Shown here: piece by piece, positions 37,967-46,566 of the stretch | Layout: the number at the start of each line of letters is the position of its first letter | How positions within the stretch are numbered: the first letter of the stretch is position 1 | Source of the DNA: JAWKOK01 sp963765875 | GTDB lineage: Bacteria; Chloroflexota; Anaerolineae; Caldilineales; Caldilineaceae | Assembly: GCA_963765875.1 (NCBI GenBank) | Contig: CAVXYK010000007.1 | Span: 372,001 to 436,000, forward strand | Reading direction: 5' to 3' | DNA length: 64,000 nt | Notes under the pieces: model-generated | The model's database searches: none | What the model was told of the DNA's origin: nothing | What the model saw: the letters and a program-made list of their open reading frames with translations, nothing else | Position numbers and translations under genes: made by a program

Positions 37967-40513
37967 ATGGCCGAACTGAAACAATTGACCGTCCCCGTTA
38001 TCGGCATGACCTGCGCGAATTGTGTGGCTGCGGTAGAACGCAATGCCAAGAAGGTCGATGGCATAGATGAGGCGTCGGCCAACTTCGCCAGCGAAAGGCT
38101 GACTTTTAGCTACGATCCCTCGGTCGTGTCGACCCATGATGCGATTGAGGATGTTGTGCAGCGGGTCGATAGAGCCGGTTTCCAGGTGCCGATCGCAACG
38201 GCTGAACTGCCGTTGCTGGGGATGACGTGCACCAACTGCGCCAATACCATCCAGCGCCGGCTCAACAAGGTTGACGGCGTGGTGAAGGCGTCGGTCAACT
38301 TCGCCAGCGAACGCGCCAGTGTGCGCTATGTGCCCGGGATGGTGACTCAGGGCGAGTTGGTTGCGGCGGTTCGCAAGGCCGGTTTCGACGTGGTTGTGGC
38401 ATCTGACGAGGAGATTGAGGATGCCGAAGCGGCTGCGAGGCAGGCCGAAATCCGGCATCAATGGAAGCGCCTGATTGTCGGTGTTGCCTTCACGACCCCT
38501 CTCTTCCTGATCAGCATGGCACGTGACTTCGGGCTGCTTGGTCTGTGGGCCCAGGCAACCTGGGTCAACTGGTTCTTCTTTGCTTTGGCAACGCCGGTCC
38601 AGTTCTACGTGGGATGGGACTACTACACGGGCGCCTACAAGTCGCTGCGCAACGGCAGCGCCAACATGGATGTGCTGGTGGCCATGGGATCGTCGGTCGC
38701 CTACTTCTACAGTGTCGCGGTCTTGATCGCGCTGACGGCCGGCTCCATGGCGCTGGGCCATCACGTCTATTTTGAGACGTCGGCCATGATCATCACGCTC
38801 ATTGTGGTGGGAAAGCTGATGGAGGCGCGTGCCAAAGGACGGACCAGCGAGGCCATCAAAAAGCTGATTGGCATGCAGCCCAAAACTGCACGCGTCATAC
38901 GTCAGGACACTCAGCTGGAGCCCGTTGAGTTGGACATCCCAATTGCCGAGGTGATGACGGGGGACACGGTCATTGTGCGGCCCGGCGAGAAGATCCCGGT
39001 AGACGGCATCGTCCTAGATGGGCGTTCAAGCGTAGACGAGAGCATGATCACGGGCGAGAGCTTGCCGGTCGATAAGGCGCAGGGTGACGAGGTCATCGGC
39101 GCGACGATCAACAAGCAGGGGCTGCTGAAGTTTGAGGCCACACGCGTCGGCAAAGAGACGGCGTTGGCCCACATCATCAAGTTGGTCGAACAGGCTCAGG
39201 GCAGCAAGGCGCCCATCCAGCGGGTTGTCGATCAGGTTTCGGCCTACTTTGTGCCGGCCGTCATTCTGTTGGCCCTGGCGACCTTTGCCATCTGGATGTT
39301 GGCCGGAGCCGGCTTTGTTCCCGCATTGTTGCGCCTGGTCGCTGTCCTTGTCATCGCCTGTCCCTGTGCAATGGGGTTGGCGACGCCGACCTCGATCATG
39401 GTCGGCGTCGGGAAAGGGGCTGATTATGGCATCCTCTTCAAGAATAGCGCGGCATTGGAGGAGGCCCACAAGCTGGATACCATCGTGCTTGACAAGACTG
39501 GGACCCTCACAAAGGGTGAGCCGTCGGTGACGGACATCGTTGTAAGTGAAATGATTGAAGTCGGCGAAATGATTGAGAAACAACGATCGAAGTATGGAAC
39601 TGGCGACAGGGAATCGGGACAGGATCTTCGATCGTCGATGCTTCGTCTTGCAGCCTCGGCTGAACGAGGCTCCGAGCATCCGTTGGGTGAATCGATTGTT
39701 CGTGCAGCAGACGACGAACAGCTGGCGCTGGCCGAACCGACCGATTTTGAAGGGATTGCCGGGCATGGAATCGCTGCCACGATCGATGGACACCAGGTGC
39801 TCGTCGGCAACCTGCGACTGATGCAACGTGAGAAGATCGAGCTAAACGGGTTGGAATCCAAGGCGGAAGCCCTGCAAGGCGAGGCCAAGACGGCCATGTG
39901 GCTGGCCGTCGATGGGCAGGCCGCCGCACTCATCGGTGTGGCCGACACAATCAAGGACGGGTCAGTCGAAGCGGTTCGGGAGATGCACGATCTCGGTCTG
40001 ACTGTGGCAATGATGACGGGCGACAACCGGGCAACGGCCGATGCCATAGCTGCCGAAGTTGGGATTGATCGGGTCTTCGCAGAGGTGTTGCCGGGAGATA
40101 AGGCCGGCTATGTCAGTCAACTTCAGGACGAAGGCTTCAAGGTGGCCATGGTCGGTGACGGCATCAATGATGCGCCTGCCCTTGCCCAGGCCAATGTGGG
40201 CATGGCCATCGGCACCGGCGCTGATGTAGCCATGGAGACGGCGGATGTGACGCTCATGCGCGGCGATCTGCGCAGCGTTCCCCAGGCCATCCATCTTTCC
40301 AGGGCGACCATGCGCAACATCAAGCAGAATCTGGGCTGGGCCTTTGGCTACAATATTGCCTTGCTCCCCATTGCCGCCGGTGTTCTGGCCCCGTTCGAAT
40401 GGGCCCCGGACTTCCTGCGCCAGCTCAGTCCCATCTTGGCTGCCGGCGCCATGGCCTTCTCCAGCATCAGCGTTGTGAGCAATTCGCTTCGTTTACGCAG
40501 GCTGAAACTGTAA
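37967..40513 (+). CDS. copA: Copper-exporting P1B-type ATPase
   Basis: 848 residues from an ATG at 37967 with GGAG upstream. Two N-terminal HMA domains carry GMTCANC and GMTCTNC. The transport core has MITGESLPVDK (actuator), VIACPCAMGLATPTS (CPC copper site in the membrane), DKTGTLTKGEPS (phosphorylated Asp), SEHPLGESI (HP nucleotide site) and MVGDGINDAPALAQA. Later YNIALLPIAAG and MAFSSISVVSNSLRLRRL give the copper-site Tyr/Asn and Met/Ser-type residues of class IB-1. It pumps Cu(I) out of the cytoplasm. An Arg/Glu-rich insertion follows the phosphorylation loop (about residues 525-560). Confidence 0.96.
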   Translation: MAELKQLTVPVIGMTCANCVAAVERNAKKVDGIDEASANFASERLTFSYDPSVVSTHDAIEDVVQRVDRAGFQVPIATAELPLLGMTCTNCANTIQRRLNKVDGVVKASVNFASERASVRYVPGMVTQGELVAAVRKAGFDVVVASDEEIEDAEAAARQAEIRHQWKRLIVGVAFTTPLFLISMARDFGLLGLWAQATWVNWFFFALATPVQFYVGWDYYTGAYKSLRNGSANMDVLVAMGSSVAYFYSVAVLIALTAGSMALGHHVYFETSAMIITLIVVGKLMEARAKGRTSEAIKKLIGMQPKTARVIRQDTQLEPVELDIPIAEVMTGDTVIVRPGEKIPVDGIVLDGRSSVDESMITGESLPVDKAQGDEVIGATINKQGLLKFEATRVGKETALAHIIKLVEQAQGSKAPIQRVVDQVSAYFVPAVILLALATFAIWMLAGAGFVPALLRLVAVLVIACPCAMGLATPTSIMVGVGKGADYGILFKNSAALEEAHKLDTIVLDKTGTLTKGEPSVTDIVVSEMIEVGEMIEKQRSKYGTGDRESGQDLRSSMLRLAASAERGSEHPLGESIVRAADDEQLALAEPTDFEGIAGHGIAATIDGHQVLVGNLRLMQREKIELNGLESKAEALQGEAKTAMWLAVDGQAAALIGVADTIKDGSVEAVREMHDLGLTVAMMTGDNRATADAIAAEVGIDRVFAEVLPGDKAGYVSQLQDEGFKVAMVGDGINDAPALAQANVGMAIGTGADVAMETADVTLMRGDLRSVPQAIHLSRATMRNIKQNLGWAFGYNIALLPIAAGVLAPFEWAPDFLRQLSPILAAGAMAFSSISVVSNSLRLRRLKL

Positions 40514-40654
40514 AAAGATCCGGTGCACCAGGGACGCACGGAGAAGGCACAGAGTCCACAGAGGAAAAGGTCTGCCCACAGGAGGTCGTCTGCGTCCTGC
40601 TGTGGGCAGAGTCTTCGTACTTGCAGTGGAGCCAATAGTGGCTCTACTGCAGCA

Positions 40655-40795
40655 ACGGAAATTTGCCACAGATAGCCACAGATAAGGAGCTGATTTTCAC
40701 AGATATTTACCAGGTGTCCAGAGTAATCCCGGTACCATCTGTGTTCTATCCTTTTCTCATCTGTGTAAATCTGTGGCGAAAAAGGTTTTTGCAGT
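40655..40795. repeat. Dispersed intergenic repeat, CTGTGGCGAAAAA family, copy 2
   Basis: Begins TTTGCCACAGATAGCCACAG and ends GTAAATCTGTGGCGAAAAA, with inner TTTTCACAGAT and CATCTGTG segments. Same family as 29999-30114, downstream of copA. Confidence 0.75.
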
Positions 40796-40838
40796 AGAGC
40801 CAATCGTTCTTCAGGGTTTTATGGGATTGTCAGAGAAA

Positions 40839-40869
40839 GGTAGGGCGGGTATTCCCGCCCTACCTTTTT
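40839..40869 (+). terminator. Terminator-like hairpin downstream of copA
   Basis: GGTAGGGCGGG and CCCGCCCTACC pair perfectly around TATT, followed by TTTTT. Its arms share sequence with the ends of the 37581 element. Confidence 0.8.
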
Positions 40870-40918
40870 AGATCCCAAAGAACCGAAAAAACCTCCACGT
40901 TGGTCCCAAGCAATCACA

Positions 40919-40952
40919 GGACATTTGACCCTTCTTTTCGGGTCAAATGTCC
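40919..40952. repeat. 13-bp perfect hairpin
   Basis: GGACATTTGACCC and GGGTCAAATGTCC around an 8-base loop, without a T-run. Isolated in the gap before pstS; role unknown. Confidence 0.6.
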
Positions 40953-41078
40953 CTGTCGGTGGGTTGCGATTCAGGCTATGCTACGAAAGCTGATATGATT
41001 CCGTTGGCTTTGAATCGAAGAATCGATAGACAGCGCCGAAAACTCAGTGAGTAGCAAGATGGTGGCCAAATACTCCTC

Positions 41079-41105
41079 ATAATTCTAACGTGATAATTCT
41101 AACGT
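41079..41105 (+). promoter_or_regulatory. Direct repeat upstream of pstS (candidate phosphate-response site)
   Basis: Two copies of ATAATTCTAACGT (41079-41091 and 41093-41105), 14-base period, ending 50 bp before the proposed start codon. PhoB/PhoP-type response regulators bind direct repeats, but this is not a known box, so the assignment is tentative. Confidence 0.4.
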
Positions 41106-41155
41106 TGATAACTGAACACTCAAATACCCCCTTAACAGGAATGGGAGGTGTACGC

Positions 41156-42061
41156 TTGCACAAACAACATGTTTGGGTGAAGACGTTACTGCTTGTGGCG
41201 TTCTTGCTCAGCCTGACCGCGTGCAGTTCAGATCAATCTGCCGAAGGCAATCGAGTAGAGGCCGCAGAACAGCGCTCGATCCAGAACAAGGGATCGGATA
41301 CGTTGGTGAACCTCGCCCTGGCTTGGGCTGAACGATATCGCGAAATTGAACCGGACGTCTCCATTGCTGTAACCGGCGGCGGCTCGGGCACAGGCATCGC
41401 ATCGCTGATCAACGGCACGGTCGACATCGCCAATGCATCCCGGGCCATGAAGGAGAAGGAGATCGTAGCCGCTCAGGAGAACGGCATTGATCCCCAGGAG
41501 TTTGTCGTCGCCATTGACGCGTTGGCAGTCATTGTCAACCCGGAGAACCCGATTGACAAGCTGACAATCGATCAGCTTTCCGATATATTCACGGGGCGGG
41601 TCACAAACTGGAATGCTGTGGGCGGCAACGATGCACCGATCATCGTTGTCTCACGAGAAACGAACTCGGGTACGCATGTCTACTTTCTGGAAGAGGTCGT
41701 GCGCAAAGGCGATAAGGAGAATACTGACATTTTTGCACCCCAGACCCTGTTGATGCCTTCCTCTGTCGGCATCACGAGCGAGGTGCAACGTAACCCCAAC
41801 GCCATCGGCTATGATGGTCTCGGCTATGTCGATCCGGCGCATGAAAAGCTGATCGCCATTGCCGTTAACGACGGCGACCCATACGTCGGTCCATCTGTCG
41901 CAACCGGCGCCGACGGAAGTTATCCCATCTCGCGTGCCCTCTATATGTACACCGCCGGCGAGCCCGACGAAACCATTCAGACCTACCTGGACTGGGTGCG
42001 TAGCCCATCCGGTCAGGAAACCGTTATTGATCTAGGCTTCGTGCCATTGCCACAGGAGTGA
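41156..42061 (+). CDS. pstS: Phosphate-binding lipoprotein PstS
   Basis: About 301 residues. I choose a TTG start at 41156 because GGAGG (41144-41148) lies seven bases before it. The upstream in-frame ATGs at 41090 and 41141 have no ribosome site. The signal peptide VKTLLLVAFLLSLTAC ends in a lipobox. Phosphate-site segments are NKGSDTLVNLALAWAERYRE, VTGGGSGTGIASLINGTVDI, IFTGRVTNWNAVGG and SRETNSGTHVYF. First gene of pstSCAB1B2-phoU. Confidence 0.93.
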   Translation: MHKQHVWVKTLLLVAFLLSLTACSSDQSAEGNRVEAAEQRSIQNKGSDTLVNLALAWAERYREIEPDVSIAVTGGGSGTGIASLINGTVDIANASRAMKEKEIVAAQENGIDPQEFVVAIDALAVIVNPENPIDKLTIDQLSDIFTGRVTNWNAVGGNDAPIIVVSRETNSGTHVYFLEEVVRKGDKENTDIFAPQTLLMPSSVGITSEVQRNPNAIGYDGLGYVDPAHEKLIAIAVNDGDPYVGPSVATGADGSYPISRALYMYTAGEPDETIQTYLDWVRSPSGQETVIDLGFVPLPQE

Positions 42062-42067
42062 CAAACC

Positions 42068-43027
42068 ATGACAATCGCTGAGGAGCCTACGTCACCGGCC
42101 GTTCAACCGGTTACATCGACTCCAGAAACAGGCGGCATTCGATGGGGCGAGCTGCTAATCGAAACGCTCATCCGGATTGCCGGCATCTCGACCATCATCA
42201 TCATTGCGCTGATCTTCATCTTCCTACTGCGCGAGGGACTGCCGGCTCTATTGGACATTCCTCTTCGACAGCTCTTCAGCACGCGCTGGTATCCGATCGA
42301 AGGCATGTTTGGATTGGTTCCGCTCCTTGTCGGCTCGCTGATTGTGACAATACTGGCCGTGGCCATTGCAGTGCCGCTCGGCCTGATCACAGCCATCTAT
42401 CTTGGCGAGATCGCCCCGGTCTGGCAACGGGAAATTCTGAAGCCGCTGATCGAAATGTTGGCAGGTATCCCCTCCATCGTGTTGGGCTTTCTGGGCTGGG
42501 TGATCCTTGCCCAGTTTATTCAGGATGCGGGCGCCCCAACAGGGTTGACCGCTTTCACCGGCGCGCTGATTCTGGCCTACATGTCGCTGCCGACCATCAT
42601 CAGCATTTCCGAAGACGCGCTCTACGCCGTACCCAAGGAGTATCGTGACGGCGCCCTGGCCATTGGGGCCACCAAGTGGCAGACCATCTGGCGAGTTGTG
42701 TTGCCTGCGGCGCGGTCCGGCATTGTAATCGCCGTGATGTTGGGCGTGGGCCGGGCCATCGGTGAAACCATGGCCGTGATGATGGTGACCGGCAATGCGG
42801 CCAACATCCCAAGCCTCAGCTCGGGCGTGGTCTTCCAGCCTGTGCGCACCATGACGGCTACGATTGCCGCAGAAATGGGCGAGGTTGCCCAGGGCAGCTT
42901 GCACTACAGCACACTCTTCGCCATCGGCATCGTGCTCTTCCTGATCACATTCGCCATCAATACCCTGGCGGGAAAACTAGTGGGCGCTCAGGGCTCACGT
43001 AAGTCGCGTGGAGGGGGGCAGCTATGA
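42068..43027 (+). CDS. pstC: Phosphate ABC transporter permease PstC
   Basis: 319 residues, about six membrane helices. AGGAG precedes the ATG, six bases after pstS. Family features are FSTRWYPIEGMFGLVPLLVG, EMLAGIPSIVLGFLGWVIL, the EAA-like loop GALAIGATKWQTIWRVVLPA and GVGRAIGETMAVMMVTGNA. It forms the channel with PstA. Stop and pstA start overlap by four bases. Confidence 0.95.
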   Translation: MTIAEEPTSPAVQPVTSTPETGGIRWGELLIETLIRIAGISTIIIIALIFIFLLREGLPALLDIPLRQLFSTRWYPIEGMFGLVPLLVGSLIVTILAVAIAVPLGLITAIYLGEIAPVWQREILKPLIEMLAGIPSIVLGFLGWVILAQFIQDAGAPTGLTAFTGALILAYMSLPTIISISEDALYAVPKEYRDGALAIGATKWQTIWRVVLPAARSGIVIAVMLGVGRAIGETMAVMMVTGNAANIPSLSSGVVFQPVRTMTATIAAEMGEVAQGSLHYSTLFAIGIVLFLITFAINTLAGKLVGAQGSRKSRGGGQL

Positions 43028-43869
43028 GCAGGCAAACATCAAACAGAGTGGCGATGGTGCTGATAAGCGTCATCTCAACAGTCGTGGTCATCCCCATTGT
43101 GCTTGTCATTTTGATGGTCGTCTGGCGGGGCATACCGGCTTTGAGCTGGGAGTTTTTGACCCAGCCGCCTCGCAACGGCATGACAGAGGGCGGCATCATG
43201 CCGGCGTTGCTTGGCACGGTCATTCTGACCTTCGTCACCGCCATAGCCACCTTCCCGCTGGCGATCGCTGCTGCCATCTATCTGGCCGAATATGCCGGCG
43301 ACAACCGTTTGACCCGGGCCGTCCGCATGGCGATCGTGAATCTGGCCGGCATCCCGTCTATCGTCTACGGGCTCTTCGGACTGGGCATGTTCGTGCTCTT
43401 CCTCGGCATGGGAACGTCGATCATCGCCGGCGCGTTGACGTTGGGCATCCTTACGTTGCCGGTTGTCATCAGCACGGCGGAGGAAGCGATCTTGACCGTG
43501 CCGCAGTCATTCCGCACAGTCAGTCTGAGCCTTGGCGCGACCCGCTGGCAGACCATTCGCCACCAGGTACTGCCGCAGGCAATGCCTGGCATCATCACCG
43601 GCATCATTCTTGGGCTGGGTCGTGCAGCCGGCGAGACCGCGCCGATTCTCTTCACTGTGGCGGCCTTCTACCTGCCGGAACTGCCCAAGTCGTTGTTTGA
43701 CCAGACCATGGCGCTGCCCTATCACCTCTATGTTATTTCAACGCAGGTGCCAGGCATGCCCATGACAATCCAATATGGTACCGCACTCGTCTTGCTGCTG
43801 ATTGTGCTCTCGTTGACGCTGATCGCAACACTTGTGCGGACCCGTATGCGCCGTCGTCGGGAGTGGTGA
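43024..43869 (+). CDS. pstA: Phosphate ABC transporter permease PstA
   Basis: 281 residues. It has ALSWEFLTQPPRNGMTEGGI, NLAGIPSIVYGLFGLGMFVL, the coupling loop SLSLGATRWQTIRHQVLPQA and LGRAAGETAPILFTVAAFY, all PstA hallmarks. It overlaps pstC by four bases and ends three bases before pstB1. Confidence 0.95.
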   Translation: MSRQTSNRVAMVLISVISTVVVIPIVLVILMVVWRGIPALSWEFLTQPPRNGMTEGGIMPALLGTVILTFVTAIATFPLAIAAAIYLAEYAGDNRLTRAVRMAIVNLAGIPSIVYGLFGLGMFVLFLGMGTSIIAGALTLGILTLPVVISTAEEAILTVPQSFRTVSLSLGATRWQTIRHQVLPQAMPGIITGIILGLGRAAGETAPILFTVAAFYLPELPKSLFDQTMALPYHLYVISTQVPGMPMTIQYGTALVLLLIVLSLTLIATLVRTRMRRRREW

Positions 43870-43872
43870 GCC

Positions 43873-44634
43873 ATGGCTGAACCAGTTATTTCTGTTCAGA
43901 ATCTCTTTTTTACATACGCAGACCAGACCGAAGCCCTGCGAGACGTGACCCTCGACATTCAGGCCAACGAGATCTTTGTTCTCTTTGGACCGGCTCGCAG
44001 TGGAAAATCGACGCTTTTGCGTCTTTTCAATCGTCTGTCAGATCTGGCTGAAGGGGCGACTCACCACGGCGCGGTGCACTTCCGCGGGCAAGATGTCTTC
44101 GACCGAAAGGTCGACGTCTATGGCCTGCGCCGCCGGATTAGCATGGTCTTCGCCATTCCGACCCCATTGCCGGGGACCATCTACGAAAACCTTGCTTACG
44201 GACCCAAGATGGCAGGCATTCGTAACCAGGGAGAACTTGATCGGCGGGTCGAGCTTTCGTTGCGCCAGGCTGCTCTCTGGGACGAAGTCAAGGATCGGCT
44301 GAATACATCGGCATTCGCGCTTTCAGGCGGCCAGAAGCAACGTCTCTGCATCGCCCGCAGCCTGGCATTGGAGCCGGAGGTGATTCTACTGGACAATCCC
44401 ACATCCGGCCTGGACCCCATTTCAACGGCAACGGTGGAGCACTCCCTATTCGAATTGAAGGAACGCTACACCATCGTAATGGTGCCGCACAGTGTTCAGC
44501 AGGCTGCGCGGGTTGCCGATCGAGCGGCCTTTATGCTCGACGGAGACCTCGTCGAGATGGGCGACGCCGGCAAGATGTTTGTCAATCCAACCAATCAGCA
44601 GACTGAAGACTATATCACGGGACGATTCGGATAA
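43873..44634 (+). CDS. pstB: Phosphate ABC transporter ATPase PstB1, degenerate Walker B and Q-loop
   Basis: 253 residues with overall PstB layout. Walker A is GPARSGKST, still GxxxxGKS/T but without the usual GPSGCGKS. The Q-loop reads MVFAIPTPLPGTI, with Ala where Gln normally sits. The signature FALSGGQKQRLCIARSLA is normal. Walker B is VILLDNPTSGLDP, with Asn replacing the catalytic Glu. The H-loop His is present (VPHSVQQAARVA). Alone it should hydrolyse ATP poorly. The second ATPase gene 38 bp downstream has the reciprocal defect, so the two probably form a heterodimer. Confidence 0.93.
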   Translation: MAEPVISVQNLFFTYADQTEALRDVTLDIQANEIFVLFGPARSGKSTLLRLFNRLSDLAEGATHHGAVHFRGQDVFDRKVDVYGLRRRISMVFAIPTPLPGTIYENLAYGPKMAGIRNQGELDRRVELSLRQAALWDEVKDRLNTSAFALSGGQKQRLCIARSLALEPEVILLDNPTSGLDPISTATVEHSLFELKERYTIVMVPHSVQQAARVADRAAFMLDGDLVEMGDAGKMFVNPTNQQTEDYITGRFG

Positions 44635-44672
44635 CCGGCCATGAAAGTGACAAACATGATGAACGGAAAATC

Positions 44673-45428
44673 ATGAACACCAAAATTGACGTTAGCGATT
44701 TCAGCTTTTTCTATGGCGATTTTCAGGCATTGAAGGATCTGAACATCCCACTCTACGAGAATCAGATTACGGCGCTGATCGGTCCATCCGGTTGCGGGAA
44801 ATCAACGTTTCTGCGCTGTCTAAACCGGATGAACGATACGATTGCCGGCACACGCGCTGAAGGCAAAATCACCTTGGATGATCGAGACATCTATGGGCCG
44901 GATGTCGATGTGGTAGAATTACGTCAACAGATCGGTATGGTCTTTCAGCGGCCAAACCCCTTTCCACAGAGTATCTATGACAATGTCGCTTTCGGTCCCC
45001 GTGTGTTGGGCATGGCCAAGAATAACGCTCTAGATGATTTGGTCCGCCAAAGTCTGATTGATGCATCGCTTTGGACCGAAGTAGAGCACCGCCTGGGAGA
45101 TCCTGCACTGGGCCTCAATCCAGGGCAGCAGCAGCGGCTTTGCATTGCTCGGACGGTTGCCGTCAAGCCGGATGTTATTCTCATGGACGAGCCCTGTTCG
45201 GCTCTCGACCCGGTGGCGACGTTAAGCGTGGAAGATCTGATGCGCCGGCTTGCGACCGACTATACGATTGTCATTGTTACCCACAACATGCAGCAGGCGG
45301 CACGTGTTTCTGACTATACCGGATTCTTCTGGCTGGGCGAGATGGTGGAGTTCAACGACACTATTGACCTCTTCCGCAGTCCCAAAGAAGAGCTAACAGA
45401 GGCATACATTACCGGACGTCGCGGCTGA
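44673..45428 (+). CDS. pstB: Phosphate ABC transporter ATPase PstB2, degenerate signature motif
   Basis: 251 residues. Walker A IGPSGCGKSTFLRCLNRMND, Q-loop MVFQRPNPFPQSI, Walker B VILMDEPCSALDP and H-loop VTHNMQQAARVSD are canonical for PstB. The signature, however, reads LGLNPGQQQRLCIAR, so LSGGQ is replaced by LNPGQ. It would supply working Walker motifs to the LSGGQ of PstB1, and a poor signature to PstB1's damaged Walker site. Confidence 0.94.
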   Translation: MNTKIDVSDFSFFYGDFQALKDLNIPLYENQITALIGPSGCGKSTFLRCLNRMNDTIAGTRAEGKITLDDRDIYGPDVDVVELRQQIGMVFQRPNPFPQSIYDNVAFGPRVLGMAKNNALDDLVRQSLIDASLWTEVEHRLGDPALGLNPGQQQRLCIARTVAVKPDVILMDEPCSALDPVATLSVEDLMRRLATDYTIVIVTHNMQQAARVSDYTGFFWLGEMVEFNDTIDLFRSPKEELTEAYITGRRG

Positions 45429-45486
45429 TTGCGGGCGACAACAAGGGCCATCCGCCGCAACGTGGAGGCAGAAAGAGGAGTCTTGC

Positions 45487-46176
45487 ATGCAACCTCGTGC
45501 TCATTTTGATCGATTGTTGGGCGAATTACGTGATGAAATTCTGCTCATGGGCAGCCGGGTAGAAGAGGAGTTGGTGCTGGCACTGGAGGCGCTTGACGAA
45601 TTGAGCGTCAAAAAGGCGAAACAGGTTCGGGCTCTAGACAAGGACATTAACCAGGCCAGGTATGACATTGAAGAGAAGTGCTTTACGCTGATTGTGACTC
45701 AACAACCGGCCGCCCGCGACTTGCGGACCGTCGTGACCGCGATGAACATGATCGTGGATCTGGAGCGCATGGGCGATCAGGCCAAAGGCATCGCAAAGGT
45801 GATTCCGCATCTGCTCAAGAATCCTGACCAGACGCGGCCGCCGGAACTGCGCCAGATGGGCGTGATGGTCGGCAAGATGCTCAACCAGGTGATGATTGCC
45901 TACGCCAACAGCAATGTGGACATGGCACGGCTGGTTGCCAAGCAGGATGACGAGGTCGACGCACTCTATGCCCGGGTCTTCACAGCCATCATGGACAAGA
46001 TGGCTGAAACTGGAAACCCGGACAAAGTGGAAGCGGCCTACGAGCTGCTACGCGTGGCTCGTGAGCTTGAGCGCTTTGGCGATCTGGCTACCAACATTGC
46101 CGAGCGCACAGTCTACCTGGTCACAGGGTCGCTGGAAGAGGTCAATATTGAGGATGAGGACCAGGACGAGTCCTAA
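45487..46176 (+). CDS. phoU: Phosphate signalling protein PhoU
   Basis: 229 residues, two repeated three-helix bundles. It has RAHFDRLLGELRDEILLMGS, VRALDKDINQARYDIEEKC, QQPAARDLRTVVTAMNMIVDLERMGDQAKGI cut here at its core, and the second-bundle counterpart LLRVARELERFGDLATNIAE. Conserved Glu/Asp clusters bind metal ions. A perfect GAGGAG lies six bases before the ATG. Last gene of the pst operon; it restrains PstSCAB and the sensor kinase when phosphate is ample. Confidence 0.95.
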   Translation: MQPRAHFDRLLGELRDEILLMGSRVEEELVLALEALDELSVKKAKQVRALDKDINQARYDIEEKCFTLIVTQQPAARDLRTVVTAMNMIVDLERMGDQAKGIAKVIPHLLKNPDQTRPPELRQMGVMVGKMLNQVMIAYANSNVDMARLVAKQDDEVDALYARVFTAIMDKMAETGNPDKVEAAYELLRVARELERFGDLATNIAERTVYLVTGSLEEVNIEDEDQDES

Positions 46177-46184
46177 AACTTGGG

Positions 46185-46213
46185 TTGACGTCGGCCGTAG
46201 ATTCTGGTACCTT
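46185..46213 (+). promoter_or_regulatory. Candidate promoter of the exporter leader
   Basis: TTGACG (46185-46190), 17-base spacer, TACCTT (46208-46213). Good -35, weak -10. It begins nine bases after the phoU stop and would start transcription near 46220. Confidence 0.5.
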
Positions 46214-46261
46214 GTTCCCATCAGCTTGATCAACTACCCATCACAGAAAGGAGGTGCTCAA

Positions 46262-46342
46262 ATGGCAACACACAGAAATCTATCCTTTAGTTTGAGCATT
46301 GCTTCTGTGAACCAGTGTTCCGGGTCGCCGTTCAACCAGTAG
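46262..46342 (+). CDS. 26-aa leader peptide upstream of ABC exporter
   Basis: ATG at 46262, TAG at 46340-46342. An ideal AAAGGAGGTG (46247-46256) places AGGAGG seven bases before the ATG, the strongest ribosome site in this part of the window. The peptide begins MATHRNLSFSLSIASVNQ and ends CSGSPFNQ. It has six Ser, one Cys, no signal peptide and no known family. An intrinsic terminator follows 36 bp later, then the exporter genes. Segment 2 of the attenuator lies at codons 14-18. Most likely a regulatory leader, comparable in position to BmrB before BmrCD in Bacillus. A secreted peptide substrate of the exporter is the alternative. Confidence 0.7.
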   Translation: MATHRNLSFSLSIASVNQCSGSPFNQ

Positions 46343-46378
46343 GGTTGGCGCTGTCGTGGTAACACGTACTTGGATTTC

Positions 46379-46414
46379 AAAGGTCACAGAGCATCATGCT
46401 CTGTGACCTTTTTT
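46379..46414 (+). terminator. Intrinsic terminator between leader ORF and exporter genes
   Basis: 15-bp perfect stem (AAAGGTCACAGAGCA with TGCTCTGTGACCTTT), loop TCA, then six T. It precedes the exporter start by about 150 bp, so exporter expression requires read-through or an internal promoter. Confidence 0.92.
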
Positions 46415-46566
46415 GATCGACGCGGTTCTCAGTTGGACGATTGCGCGTCGGTCGACTGCGGTCGCGGGATAGTTCCTGTCGCCCGTGACCATCCTTGATG
46501 CAAATCAAAACCGCGGGCCATTGGCCTGCGGCTTTCTGTTGATCGCTTTCTGAACGGAGTATCACT

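Larger units (their letters stand above)
46241..46414 (+). promoter_or_regulatory. Four-segment attenuator of the ABC exporter
   Basis: Segment 1 is TCACAGAA (46241-46248), just before the leader Shine-Dalgarno. Segment 2 is GCTTCTGTGAACC (46301-46313), inside the leader ORF. Segment 3 is GGTCACAGAGC (46382-46392) and segment 4 is GCTCTGTGACC (46398-46408). 1 pairs with 2 over 8 bp. 2 pairs with 3 over 11 bp with two one-base bulges. 3 pairs with 4 in the terminator. This is the mutually exclusive layout of ribosome-controlled attenuators. Confidence 0.7.

Noticed and set aside
45896..46342. 148-aa ORF overlapping the phoU end
   Set aside because: Wrong frame of phoU; only its last 26 codons, which have their own ideal ribosome site, are credible.
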